Both the position numbers and the translations under genes were made by a program. From contig NZ_FNOZ01000014.1 in NCBI RefSeq assembly GCF_900107175.1, positions 1 to 64,000 of the forward strand: DNA of 64,000 nucleotides, read 5' to 3'. The DNA comes from Modestobacter sp. DSM 44400. Its GTDB lineage: Bacteria; Actinomycetota; Actinomycetes; Mycobacteriales; Geodermatophilaceae. Position 1 is the stretch's first letter. Every line of letters starts with the position of its first letter. This document shows, one piece after another, positions 28,932 to 36,948 of this stretch. The notes beneath the pieces were generated by a model. The model was not told the origin of the DNA and did not search any database. It worked only from the letters and a program-made list of their open reading frames with translations.

Positions 28932-30182
28932 GTGTACGCCGCCGACCTGCCCCTGATCGGGGCTGCCGCGGAGCGCGCCCGCGAGGCCGCCCGCGTGCTG
29001 CGCACGCTGCCCACCGACACCAAGGACGCCGCGCTGGCGGCGATGGCCGAAGCGCTCCTGGAGCGGGCGGACGAGGTGCTCGCCGCCAACGCCGCCGATG
29101 TGGAGGCGGCCGCCGCCGACGGCACGCCGGAGTCGCTGCTGGACCGGCTGCGGCTGGACCGGACCCGGCTGGCCGGGGCCGCCGACGGCCTCCGTCAGTT
29201 GATCGCGCTGCCCGACCCGGTGGGCGACGTCGTCCGCGGGTCGACGCTGCCCAACGGGCTGCAGCTGCGCCAGGTGCGGGTGCCCCTCGGCGTGGTCGGC
29301 ATCGTGTACGAGGCCCGCCCCAACGTGACCGTCGACGCCGCCGGACTGTGCCTGAAGAGCGGCAACGCGGCCCTGCTGCGTGGCTCCGCCTCGGCGCACC
29401 GCACCAACACGGCGCTGGTCGCCGTCCTCACCGAGGCGGCCGAGAAGGCCGGGCTGCCGGCCGGCTCGATCGCCCTGCTGCCCGCCGACCGGGCCTCGGT
29501 GGGGGAGCTGCTGGGCGCCCGCGGGCTGGTCGACGTGGTCATCCCCCGCGGTGGCGCCTCGCTGATCCAGCGGGTCGTGCGGGAGGCGACGGTGCCGGTG
29601 ATCGAGACCGGCGTCGGCAACTGCCACGTCTACGTCGACGCCTCCGCCGACGCTGCGACCGCCGAGGCGGTCGTGCTGAACTCCAAGACCCACCGGGTCA
29701 GCGTCTGCAACTCCGCGGAGACGCTGCTGGTGCACCGGGACGTGCCGTTCCTGCCCCGGCTGCTGTCCGCGCTCACCGACGCGGGGGTGACCCTGCACGG
29801 CGACGAGATGGCGCTCGCCGCGCACGACGGCGTCCTCCCGGCCACCGACGAGGACTGGGCCACCGAATACCTGTCGCTGGACATGGCCGTCCGCGTGGTC
29901 GACGACCTGCCGCAGGCGCTGGACCACATCGACCGGTGGGGCAGCGGGCACAGCGAGGCGATCGTGGCCGACTCCGCGACGGCGATCGCCGCCTTCACCG
30001 CCGGGGTGGATGCCGCCGCCGTCCTGGTCAACGCCTCGACCCGGTTCACCGACGGGGCTGAGTTCGGGTTCGGCGCCGAGATCGGCATCTCGACCCAGAA
30101 GCTGCACGCCCGGGGGCCGCTCGGCCTGCCCGAACTCACCTCGACCACTTACGTCGTCACGGGCTCCGGCCACATCCGCTGA
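28932..30182 (+). CDS. proA: Glutamate-5-semialdehyde dehydrogenase (gamma-glutamyl phosphate reductase)
   Basis: 416 residues, second step of proline synthesis. It has [60 protein letters not shown] and the catalytic-cysteine motif [15 protein letters not shown], which is standard ProA. The GTG at 28932 lies exactly 6 nt after TAGTCT (28920-28925), so the mRNA is probably leaderless. proA has its own promoter although proB lies upstream on the same strand. Confidence 0.97.
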   Translation: MYAADLPLIGAAAERAREAARVLRTLPTDTKDAALAAMAEALLERADEVLAANAADVEAAAADGTPESLLDRLRLDRTRLAGAADGLRQLIALPDPVGDVVRGSTLPNGLQLRQVRVPLGVVGIVYEARPNVTVDAAGLCLKSGNAALLRGSASAHRTNTALVAVLTEAAEKAGLPAGSIALLPADRASVGELLGARGLVDVVIPRGGASLIQRVVREATVPVIETGVGNCHVYVDASADAATAEAVVLNSKTHRVSVCNSAETLLVHRDVPFLPRLLSALTDAGVTLHGDEMALAAHDGVLPATDEDWATEYLSLDMAVRVVDDLPQALDHIDRWGSGHSEAIVADSATAIAAFTAGVDAAAVLVNASTRFTDGAEFGFGAEIGISTQKLHARGPLGLPELTSTTYVVTGSGHIR

Positions 30183-30214
30183 GCACCTGACCGACCCGCT
30201 TTCCGAGGAGCCGC

Positions 30215-31108
30215 ATGCCCCGCCCGCCGGCGCACACCGCCCAGTTCGCCGACGTCGCGGACGTGACCGCTCGGCTCTCCGCGGCCGGTTACCTGCCCGA
30301 CCACCAGATCGCCACCACCGTCTTCCTGGCCGACCGGCTCGGCAAGCCGTTGCTGGTCGAGGGACCGGCGGGCGTCGGCAAGACCGAGCTGGCCAAGGCG
30401 CTGGCGACGGCGACAGCGGCCGAGCTGATCCGGCTGCAGTGCTACGAGGGTCTGGACGAGGCCCGCGCACTGTACGAGTGGAACTACAAGAAGCAGCTGC
30501 TGCGCATCTCCGCGGCCGGGGCCGGTACCGACGGTGGCGCCGACTGGGACAGCGTGCACGACGACGTGTTCGGCGAGGAGTTCCTGCTCGCCCGCCCGCT
30601 GCTCACCGCGATCCGCCGCACCGACCCCACGGTGCTGCTCATCGACGAGACCGACAAGGCCGACGTCGAGGTGGAGGGCCTGCTGCTGGAGGTGCTCAGC
30701 GACTTCCAGGTCACCATCCCCGAGCTGGGCACGATCACCGCGGTGCGCCGTCCACTGGTGGTGCTCACCTCCAACGCCACCCGCGAGCTGTCCGAGGCGC
30801 TCAAGCGCCGGTGCCTGTACCTGGCCCTGGACTACCCGACCGCGGAGCGGGAGCGGGAGATCGTGCTGTCCCGGGTGCCCGACCTGGCGCCGGCGCTGGC
30901 CGACCAGCTGGTGCGGACCGTGCGGGCGATGCGCGCGCTGGAGTTGAAGAAGTCGCCGTCGATCTCCGAGACGCTCGACTGGGCGCACACCTTGTTGGCG
31001 CTGGGCCTGGACACGCTGGACGAGGCGGCCGTGAAGGCCACGCTGGGTGTGGTGCTCAAGCACTCCAGCGACCAGGCGCGGGCCGCCGCCGAGCTCCGGC
31101 TGAACTGA
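30215..31108 (+). CDS. MoxR-type AAA+ ATPase
   Basis: 297 residues. Walker A is GPAGVGKTE, Walker B is VLLIDETDKAD, sensor 1 is VLTSNATREL, and the arginine-finger region is LKRRCLYLALDYP. MoxR ATPases act with VWA-domain proteins as metal- or cofactor-insertion chaperones. The next gene encodes such a VWA (CoxE-like) protein and overlaps by one base (TGATG). The closest functional analogues are the CoxD/CoxE and NorQ/NorD pairs, but no target enzyme is encoded nearby. Confidence 0.9.
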   Translation: MPRPPAHTAQFADVADVTARLSAAGYLPDHQIATTVFLADRLGKPLLVEGPAGVGKTELAKALATATAAELIRLQCYEGLDEARALYEWNYKKQLLRISAAGAGTDGGADWDSVHDDVFGEEFLLARPLLTAIRRTDPTVLLIDETDKADVEVEGLLLEVLSDFQVTIPELGTITAVRRPLVVLTSNATRELSEALKRRCLYLALDYPTAEREREIVLSRVPDLAPALADQLVRTVRAMRALELKKSPSISETLDWAHTLLALGLDTLDEAAVKATLGVVLKHSSDQARAAAELRLN

Positions 31109-32547
31109 TGCCCGCCCCGGACGACACCGTGCCCGGGGGGCTGGCCGGGCACCTGGACGGCTTCGTCCGGGCGGTGCGGGAGGCCGGCGTGCCGGTCGGC
31201 ATCAGCCAGGCGGTGGACGCCGCCGAGGTGCTCACCGTGGTCGACCTGCTCGACCGGGAGCAGCTGCGGCACGGGCTGGGTGCCGTGCTGCTGCAGCGGG
31301 CGGCCCAGCGGCCGACCTTCGACGTGCTGTTCGACCTGTGGTGGCCGCTGACGGACCGGCCGGGCCGGCCCGGGGGCAGTGCGAATCCGGACGCGGACGA
31401 CGAGGCGACCGGGGCGGACACCGACGGCATGCCCCCGGCCGGCGGGGACCCCGGGCAGCTGGCCGAGTGGATGCGGGCAGAGCTGCTGCGGCTGCTGCTG
31501 TCCGGCGACGAGGAGGCGCTGCGGCGCTTCGCCCGGCTCGCCGTCGACCAGCTCGGCCAGGGCCAGCCCTCCCCGAGTGGGCAGTCGTTCTTCAGCTACC
31601 GGGTGCTGCGCGCGCTGTCGCCGGACACCTTGATCGCCGCCCTGGTCCGCGGCCTGCTCGGGGGAGAGCAGGGCGGCGGGTTGGCCGAGCAGGTCGCCCG
31701 GCAGACGGGCAAGGAGCGCGTGGCGGCATTCCGGGCGGCCGTGGAGGCAGAGGTGCGGCGGCGCACGGCCGCGGAGAAGGGCCGGGACAGGGTCGCCCGG
31801 ACGGCGGTGCGCCCGCTGGCTGACCAGGTCGACTTCCTCCGTGCCCAGCAGTCCGACCTGGCGGAGCTGCGCCGCACGGTGGCACCGCTGGCCCGGCGAC
31901 TGGCCGCCCGCCTGTCAGCCCGCCGTCGGCTGGGCCGGGAGGGGCGGCTGGACTTCCGCCGCACCGTGCGGGCCTCGCTGGCCACCGGCGGCATGCCGCT
32001 GGTCACGCACCACCGGCCGCGGGCGGTGCACAAGCCGGAGCTGGTGGTGCTGTGCGACGTCAGCGGCTCGGTCGCCGGCTTCAGCCACTTCACCCTGATG
32101 CTCACCCAGGCGCTGCGCGAGCACTTCACCGGCGTGCGGGCGTTCGCCTTCGTCGACGCCACCGACGAGGTGACCCGGTTCTTCCGCCCCGGGGTGGACG
32201 TCGTCGACGCGATCGCCCGGATCGGCCGGGAGGCCGACGTCGTCGCCTTCGACGGGCACAGCGACTACGGCAACGCCTTCGAGGTGTTCGCCGAGAAGTG
32301 GCCGGCGGCCGTGGGTCCGAAGACCTCGCTGCTGGTGCTGGGCGACGGGCGGACCAACTACCGCCAGCCGGGGCTGGCCACGCTGGCCGACCTGGTCCGG
32401 CGGTCGCGCTCGGCGTACTGGCTGAACCCGGAACCCCGCCGGCTGTGGGGGAGCGGTGACTCTGACGCCGACCGCTACCGCGAGGTCATCCCGATGGTCG
32501 AGGTGCGCACCGCGGCCCAGCTGGCCGACTTCGTCACCACCCTCTGA
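31108..32547 (+). CDS. VWA (CoxE-like) protein
   Basis: 479 residues. The C-terminal VWA domain has the MIDAS motif DVSGSVAGFS (DxSxS) with VAFDGHSDYGNAF and LLVLGDGRTNY further on. The N-terminal half is helical and variable, with a linker rich in Asp and Gly. It is translationally coupled to the MoxR ATPase gene upstream, the usual MoxR-VWA module. The substrate complex is not identifiable from this window. Confidence 0.88.
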   Translation: MPAPDDTVPGGLAGHLDGFVRAVREAGVPVGISQAVDAAEVLTVVDLLDREQLRHGLGAVLLQRAAQRPTFDVLFDLWWPLTDRPGRPGGSANPDADDEATGADTDGMPPAGGDPGQLAEWMRAELLRLLLSGDEEALRRFARLAVDQLGQGQPSPSGQSFFSYRVLRALSPDTLIAALVRGLLGGEQGGGLAEQVARQTGKERVAAFRAAVEAEVRRRTAAEKGRDRVARTAVRPLADQVDFLRAQQSDLAELRRTVAPLARRLAARLSARRRLGREGRLDFRRTVRASLATGGMPLVTHHRPRAVHKPELVVLCDVSGSVAGFSHFTLMLTQALREHFTGVRAFAFVDATDEVTRFFRPGVDVVDAIARIGREADVVAFDGHSDYGNAFEVFAEKWPAAVGPKTSLLVLGDGRTNYRQPGLATLADLVRRSRSAYWLNPEPRRLWGSGDSDADRYREVIPMVEVRTAAQLADFVTTL

Positions 32548-32872
32548 CCCGCGCTGTCGGACCTCACCGTCCCGCCCACCGGGACGACACGCCGGTGGGA
32601 CCGTTGCCATCGGGTTTTCCGCATCCGAGCCGTATCCGGGGAGCGCCGGCCGCGTTGCCCTGGGTGGGACGGCGGCTCGCCGCCCGCTGCAGCAAGAGCC
32701 CGCACTCGGGGGCGTCGCGGCGGGTGAGCCGCTGAACGACCGGCTGCACGGGGGGGCCGGTCGCCGAAGGGTGCCGGTCCGCCGCAGTCGAACGCCTGGC
32801 CCCGAGGTACTGCGCCCGCCGGAGCCGGTGGTCACACGACTGGCTCCGGTGGGACCGGGCTAGGCTCGTTCG
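32548..32872. other. 325-bp intergenic region before nadD
   Basis: No coding region with family similarity is seen on either strand. The only element I can support is TAGGCT at 32861-32866, 6 nt before the nadD GTG. The rest is ordinary high-GC spacer. Confidence 0.5.
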
Positions 32873-33649
32873 GTGGCCGGACGACTCGGGGTGATGGGCG
32901 GCACCTTCGACCCCGTCCACCACGGGCACCTGGTGGCCGCCAGCGAGGTGGCCGACCTCTTCGACCTCGACGAGGTGGTGTTCGTCCCCACCGGCCAGCC
33001 CTGGCAGAAGTCCGAGCGCGGGGTGAGCCCCACCGAGGACCGCTACCTCATGACGGTGATCGCCACTGCCTCCAATCCCCGCTTCTCCGTGAGCCGGGTC
33101 GACGTCGACCGCGGCGGGCCCACCTACACCATCGACACCCTCACCGACTTGGGCGCTCAGCACCCGGGCACCGAGTTGTTCTTCATCACCGGCGCCGACG
33201 CTCTCGCCCAGATCGTGGGGTGGCGGGACAACCAGCGGCTGTTCGACATGGCGCACTTCGTCGGCGTCACCCGCCCCGGCTACCAGCTCGCCGAGGCCGA
33301 CCTGCCCGCCGGCGGCGTCAGTCTGGTGGAGATCCCGGCCCTGGCGATCAGCTCCACCGACTGCCGCGACCGGGTCCGTCGGGGGTCGCCGGTCTGGTAC
33401 CTGGTGCCCGACGGCGTCGTGCAGTACATCGAGAAGCGCGGGCTGTACCGCGCGCCCCGGGCTTCCGCCGTGAACGACGAGGCGCGTGCCGGGACGGGGC
33501 TGCGCCGACCGTTCACCGTCTCCGGACCGGCCCCCCTCCACCACCACTCGGGTTCCGACGACCCGGCCGGTGACCCGGCGCCGTCGCCCGACGGCCCATC
33601 CCCCGGGGACCCCCCGTCCCACGACCTGCAGGAGAAGATTCCCCGATGA
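32873..33649 (+). CDS. nadD: Nicotinate-nucleotide adenylyltransferase
   Basis: 258 residues; forms NaAD from NaMN and ATP in NAD synthesis. It shows [20 protein letters not shown] (T/HxGH nucleotidyltransferase motif), [23 protein letters not shown] and the [13 protein letters not shown] motif (ISSTxxR). The last ~55 residues are a proline-rich extension not needed for the fold. The GTG at 32873 lies 6 nt after TAGGCT, so it is likely leaderless. It overlaps rsfS by 4 bp (ATGA). Confidence 0.95.
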   Translation: MAGRLGVMGGTFDPVHHGHLVAASEVADLFDLDEVVFVPTGQPWQKSERGVSPTEDRYLMTVIATASNPRFSVSRVDVDRGGPTYTIDTLTDLGAQHPGTELFFITGADALAQIVGWRDNQRLFDMAHFVGVTRPGYQLAEADLPAGGVSLVEIPALAISSTDCRDRVRRGSPVWYLVPDGVVQYIEKRGLYRAPRASAVNDEARAGTGLRRPFTVSGPAPLHHHSGSDDPAGDPAPSPDGPSPGDPPSHDLQEKIPR

Positions 33650-34098
33650 CCGCCTCGGCCGAGGCCCGCGAGACCGCACTGCTCGCCGCACAGGCTGCCG
33701 CCGACAAGCTCGCCACCGACGTGTCCATCATCGACGTGAGCGACCGGCTGGCCATCACCGACGCCTTCGTCCTGGCGTCGGCACCCAACGAACGCCAGGT
33801 CCAGTCCATCGTCGACGCGGTGGAGGAGCGGCTGCGCGAACACGGTGTGAAGCCGGTGCGCCGCGAGGGCGTCGCCGAGTCGCGCTGGGTGCTGCTGGAC
33901 TTCGTCGACGTCGTCGTGCACGTCCAGCACGCCGAGGAGCGCGCCTACTACTCCCTCGAGCGGCTGTGGAAGGACTGCCCGGTCATCCCCTTCGTCGACG
34001 CTGCCGCGCCGCCCTCGGCACCCGCTGCGCCGGCCGCCCACGACACCGACGAGCTGGGTGACCCTGACCTCGACACCGCGGGGCAGACCGAGCGGTGA
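33646..34098 (+). CDS. rsfS: Ribosomal silencing factor RsfS
   Basis: 150 residues. It binds L14 and blocks subunit joining in starvation. It has [55 protein letters not shown] and [15 protein letters not shown], the conserved RsfS/Iojap core. It overlaps nadD and the next gene by 4 bp each, forming a coupled operon. Confidence 0.96.
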   Translation: MTASAEARETALLAAQAAADKLATDVSIIDVSDRLAITDAFVLASAPNERQVQSIVDAVEERLREHGVKPVRREGVAESRWVLLDFVDVVVHVQHAEERAYYSLERLWKDCPVIPFVDAAAPPSAPAAPAAHDTDELGDPDLDTAGQTER

Positions 34099-34868
34099 CC
34101 GACGGGGTCGCCGTCCCGCCGGTCGCCCGACTGCTGGTCTGGCGGCACGGCCGGACGGAGTGGAACGCCGGCGGGCGCTTCCAGGGCCAGCTGGACCCAC
34201 CCCTGGACGACGAGGGCCGGGCACAGGCCGCCCGGACCGCACCGCACCTGGCGGAGCTGCTGTCCGGCCAGCAGACGGCCGTGATCTCCAGCGACCTGCT
34301 GCGCGCCCGTGGGACCGCGGCCGCTCTGGCCCCGTTGCTGGGTGTGCCGGTGCAGGTCGACGAGCGGCTGCGGGAGCACGGCCTGGGTGCGTGGGAGGGC
34401 CTGACCCGGGACGAGGTGGCCGAACGGCATCCCGAGCAGTACGCCGACTGGATGTCCGGGCGCCCGGTGCGGGGGCGCGGCGGGGAGTCCGCGGATTCCG
34501 TGGGGCAGCGGTCGCTGGCCGCCGTGGCTGGGCTCCCTCCGGTGGACGTGGCGGTGCTGGTGACCCACGGCGGCACGGCCGGTCGGCTGGTCGAGGTGCT
34601 GATGGGCCTGGGGGCCGACCACCGGCGGGTCTTCGGGCCGCTGGGCAACTGCCACTGGAGTGAGCTGACCTTCCAGTCCACCCGGTGGCGCCTGATGCAG
34701 CACAACGTCTCGGTGCCGCGACCCGGCCGCGCCCCCACCCCGGTGGACGTCACCCTGGCCGGCCGGCGTTCCGGAGCGGACGCGGACGGGCACCCGTCGC
34801 GCAGTGGAGCGACCCCCGAGGAGGGGGCGCCGGCGGCGTCGCCGGAGGACGCCGACGCGGCGCTCTGA
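34095..34868 (+). CDS. gpgP: Histidine phosphatase, probable glucosyl-3-phosphoglycerate phosphatase
   Basis: 257 residues. It has the phosphohistidine motif LVWRHGRTEWN, a second-shell arginine (SSDLLRARGTA), LREHGLGAWEGLTRDEV and the second histidine in VLVTHGGTAGRL, the branch 1 histidine phosphatase fold. In mycobacteria the gene after nadD-rsfS is gpgP (Rv2419c), which makes glucosylglycerate for methylglucose polysaccharides. The symbol rests on this synteny, since phosphoglycerate mutases share the fold. The C-terminal ~45 residues are a disordered acidic tail. The GTG start overlaps rsfS by 4 bp. Confidence 0.8.
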   Translation: MTDGVAVPPVARLLVWRHGRTEWNAGGRFQGQLDPPLDDEGRAQAARTAPHLAELLSGQQTAVISSDLLRARGTAAALAPLLGVPVQVDERLREHGLGAWEGLTRDEVAERHPEQYADWMSGRPVRGRGGESADSVGQRSLAAVAGLPPVDVAVLVTHGGTAGRLVEVLMGLGADHRRVFGPLGNCHWSELTFQSTRWRLMQHNVSVPRPGRAPTPVDVTLAGRRSGADADGHPSRSGATPEEGAPAASPEDADAAL

Positions 34869-34890
34869 GCCGCGCCGTTAGCCTCGCGAC

Positions 34891-35838
34891 ATGTCCGTCG
34901 CCGTGGTCACCGACTCCACGGCCTATCTGCCGGCCGCCCTGATCGGACGGTACGACGTGGAGGTCGTCCCGCTCTACGTCGTGCTGGCCGGCCGCTCGGG
35001 GCGCGAGGGCGCCGACGTCACCCCCGACGAGGTGGCCCGGGCGCTCGGCGTCCGCGGCGGCCAGGTGTCGACCTCCCGGCCCACGCCGGGGGACTTCGTG
35101 GCCGCCTACCGCCGGCGGCTGGCCGCCGGCGCCGACCGCATCGTGTCGGTCCACCTCTCCGGAGAGCTGTCCAGCACCGTGGACGCCGCCCGGCTGGCTG
35201 CCGCCCAGGTCGGTGAGCACCTGGTGACCGTTCTCGACTCGCGGTCGGCGGCGATGGGCACCGGGTTCGCGGTGCTCGCCGCCGCACGGGCGGCTGCCTC
35301 CGGGGAGGACGCAGCGCTGGTCGCCGCCGCGGCCCGCAACACCGCCGCCGGTGCCCGGGTCTTCTTCGTCGTGGACACCCTGGACCACCTGCGCCGCGGC
35401 GGGCGGATCGGGTCGGCGGCGGCGCTGTTGGGCAGCGCTCTGGCGGTCAAGCCGGTGCTGCACGTGGTCGACGGCCGGGTCGTGGCGCTGGAGAAGGTGC
35501 GCACGTCGAGCCGCGCACTCAACCGCATCGTCCAGCACGCCGTCGACGTGGCCGGCAGCGGACCGGTGGGCGTGGCGGTGCACCACCTGGCGGCGCCGGA
35601 CCGGGCGCAGCGGCTGGCCGACGCGCTCACCGCCCGGCTGCCCGACGTCCGCGAGCTGCACTTCAGCGAGATCGGCGCCGCGGTCGGGGCCCACGTCGGC
35701 CCCGGCGCCGTCGGGGTCGTGCTCGATCCGTTCCGGCCGGAGGCAGCGGTCGGGGACGCGCCGCCGGTACGCGGCCCGGCCGGCGACGACCGCCCGGACG
35801 ACGCAGGCCAGCACACCGGCCAGCACGGGGACGGTTGA
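34891..35838 (+). CDS. DegV-family fatty-acid-binding protein
   Basis: 315 residues. SVAVVTDSTAYLPAAL, VSTSRPTPGDFVAAY, VSVHLSGELSSTVDAARLAA and VDTLDHLRRGGRIGSAAALL are the DegV signatures for binding a fatty acid (FakB type). It corresponds to Rv2417c in the mycobacterial order. The ATG at 34891 is 6 nt after TAGCCT (34879-34884), so it is probably leaderless and independently transcribed. A low-complexity tail follows residue ~285. Confidence 0.92.
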   Translation: MSVAVVTDSTAYLPAALIGRYDVEVVPLYVVLAGRSGREGADVTPDEVARALGVRGGQVSTSRPTPGDFVAAYRRRLAAGADRIVSVHLSGELSSTVDAARLAAAQVGEHLVTVLDSRSAAMGTGFAVLAAARAAASGEDAALVAAAARNTAAGARVFFVVDTLDHLRRGGRIGSAAALLGSALAVKPVLHVVDGRVVALEKVRTSSRALNRIVQHAVDVAGSGPVGVAVHHLAAPDRAQRLADALTARLPDVRELHFSEIGAAVGAHVGPGAVGVVLDPFRPEAAVGDAPPVRGPAGDDRPDDAGQHTGQHGDG

Positions 35839-35975
35839 GGAGGAGGGGGCGGGCACCCGCTCACCCTGGACCTCGGGCCCGTCGAGCGTGGCCCGCCGTC
35901 CACAGCCGGGTCCGTCGTCCACAGTCGGCCTGCGGGGGTCGCCCCGGTCGGGAGTGACACCTACCGTCCAGACCC

Positions 35976-36833
35976 GTGCGCTCCTCAGCCCGCCGCAGCG
36001 ACGACGACGTGATCCGGGCCCGGCTGCGTGCGCTGCTCGCCGGCACCCGCACCGACGGGTGGGTGCCCTCTGACGAAGACGAGCCGGACGAGTGGACGGA
36101 CGAGGACGACGGCGAACGGGACGAGGCGGGGCCGGCGGCGCGGCCCGAGGCGGGGTCTGATCCGGCCGGTCGCCTGCCGGCCGGGATGGGGCGGCACCGG
36201 GCGCCGGGCGCCACTGCCCGGCTGGACCCCGGGAGGCCGGGCACGTGGGCGCTGTGGGCGGTCGGCCTGCTCGCCGCCGTCGCCGTGGCCGGCTGGACGT
36301 GGGTGGACCGCCCGGCAGTAGAGCCGGTCCCCGCAGTGCAGACCGCTGCCCCGGCGGCGACCGCGGGGTCCGCGGCCCCGAGCTCGGCGCCGCCTCCTTC
36401 GCCGACCAGCGGCACGGTCGTGGTCTCCGTGGTCGGGCACGTGGCGTCACCGGGCGTGGTGACGCTGCCGGCGGGCTCCCGGGTCGCCGACGCACTGGCC
36501 GCCGCCGGCGGCCTATTGCCCGAAGCTGACCCGGCCGCCGTGAACGCCGCTGCGCTGCTGACCGACGGCGAGCAGATCGCGGTGGGCGTGTCCGGCGCGC
36601 CGGTCCCGCCCGCGGGTCCTTCGGGGGGTGCTGCGCCCGGCGGGCTGCTGGACCTCAACAGCGCCACCGTCGCCGACCTCGACGCCCTGCCGGGCATCGG
36701 GCCAGTGCTGGCGCAGCGGATCGTCGACCACCGCACCACGTCCGGCCCCTTCACCAGCGTCGACCAGTTGGACGACGTCAGCGGCATCGGGCCGGCGATC
36801 TTCGCCCAGCTCGCCGAGCGGGTCACCGTCTGA
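35976..36833 (+). CDS. comEA: ComEA-like DNA-binding competence protein
   Basis: 285 residues. The N-terminal ~85 residues are charged and cytoplasmic, with one transmembrane helix near 93-108 (LWAVGLLAAVAVAGW). A SLBB-type domain follows (VVVSVVGHVASPGVVTLPAG), and the C-terminal double helix-hairpin-helix has LLDLNSATVADLDALPGIGP and LDDVSGIGPAIFAQL. It binds incoming DNA outside the membrane and hands it to ComEC, encoded next. The GTG at 35976 is 8 nt after TACCGT. Confidence 0.92.
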   Translation: MRSSARRSDDDVIRARLRALLAGTRTDGWVPSDEDEPDEWTDEDDGERDEAGPAARPEAGSDPAGRLPAGMGRHRAPGATARLDPGRPGTWALWAVGLLAAVAVAGWTWVDRPAVEPVPAVQTAAPAATAGSAAPSSAPPPSPTSGTVVVSVVGHVASPGVVTLPAGSRVADALAAAGGLLPEADPAAVNAAALLTDGEQIAVGVSGAPVPPAGPSGGAAPGGLLDLNSATVADLDALPGIGPVLAQRIVDHRTTSGPFTSVDQLDDVSGIGPAIFAQLAERVTV

Positions 36834-36948
36834 CTGTCTGAGCACACCGGTGGTTCGATGCGCTGGCCGCCGTCCCCAGCGGCCGCGCCCGTCCACAGCC
36901 TGCCTGTGCCGGGCTGTCGGACGGCCGGCCGCTCCTAGCGTCGCCGGT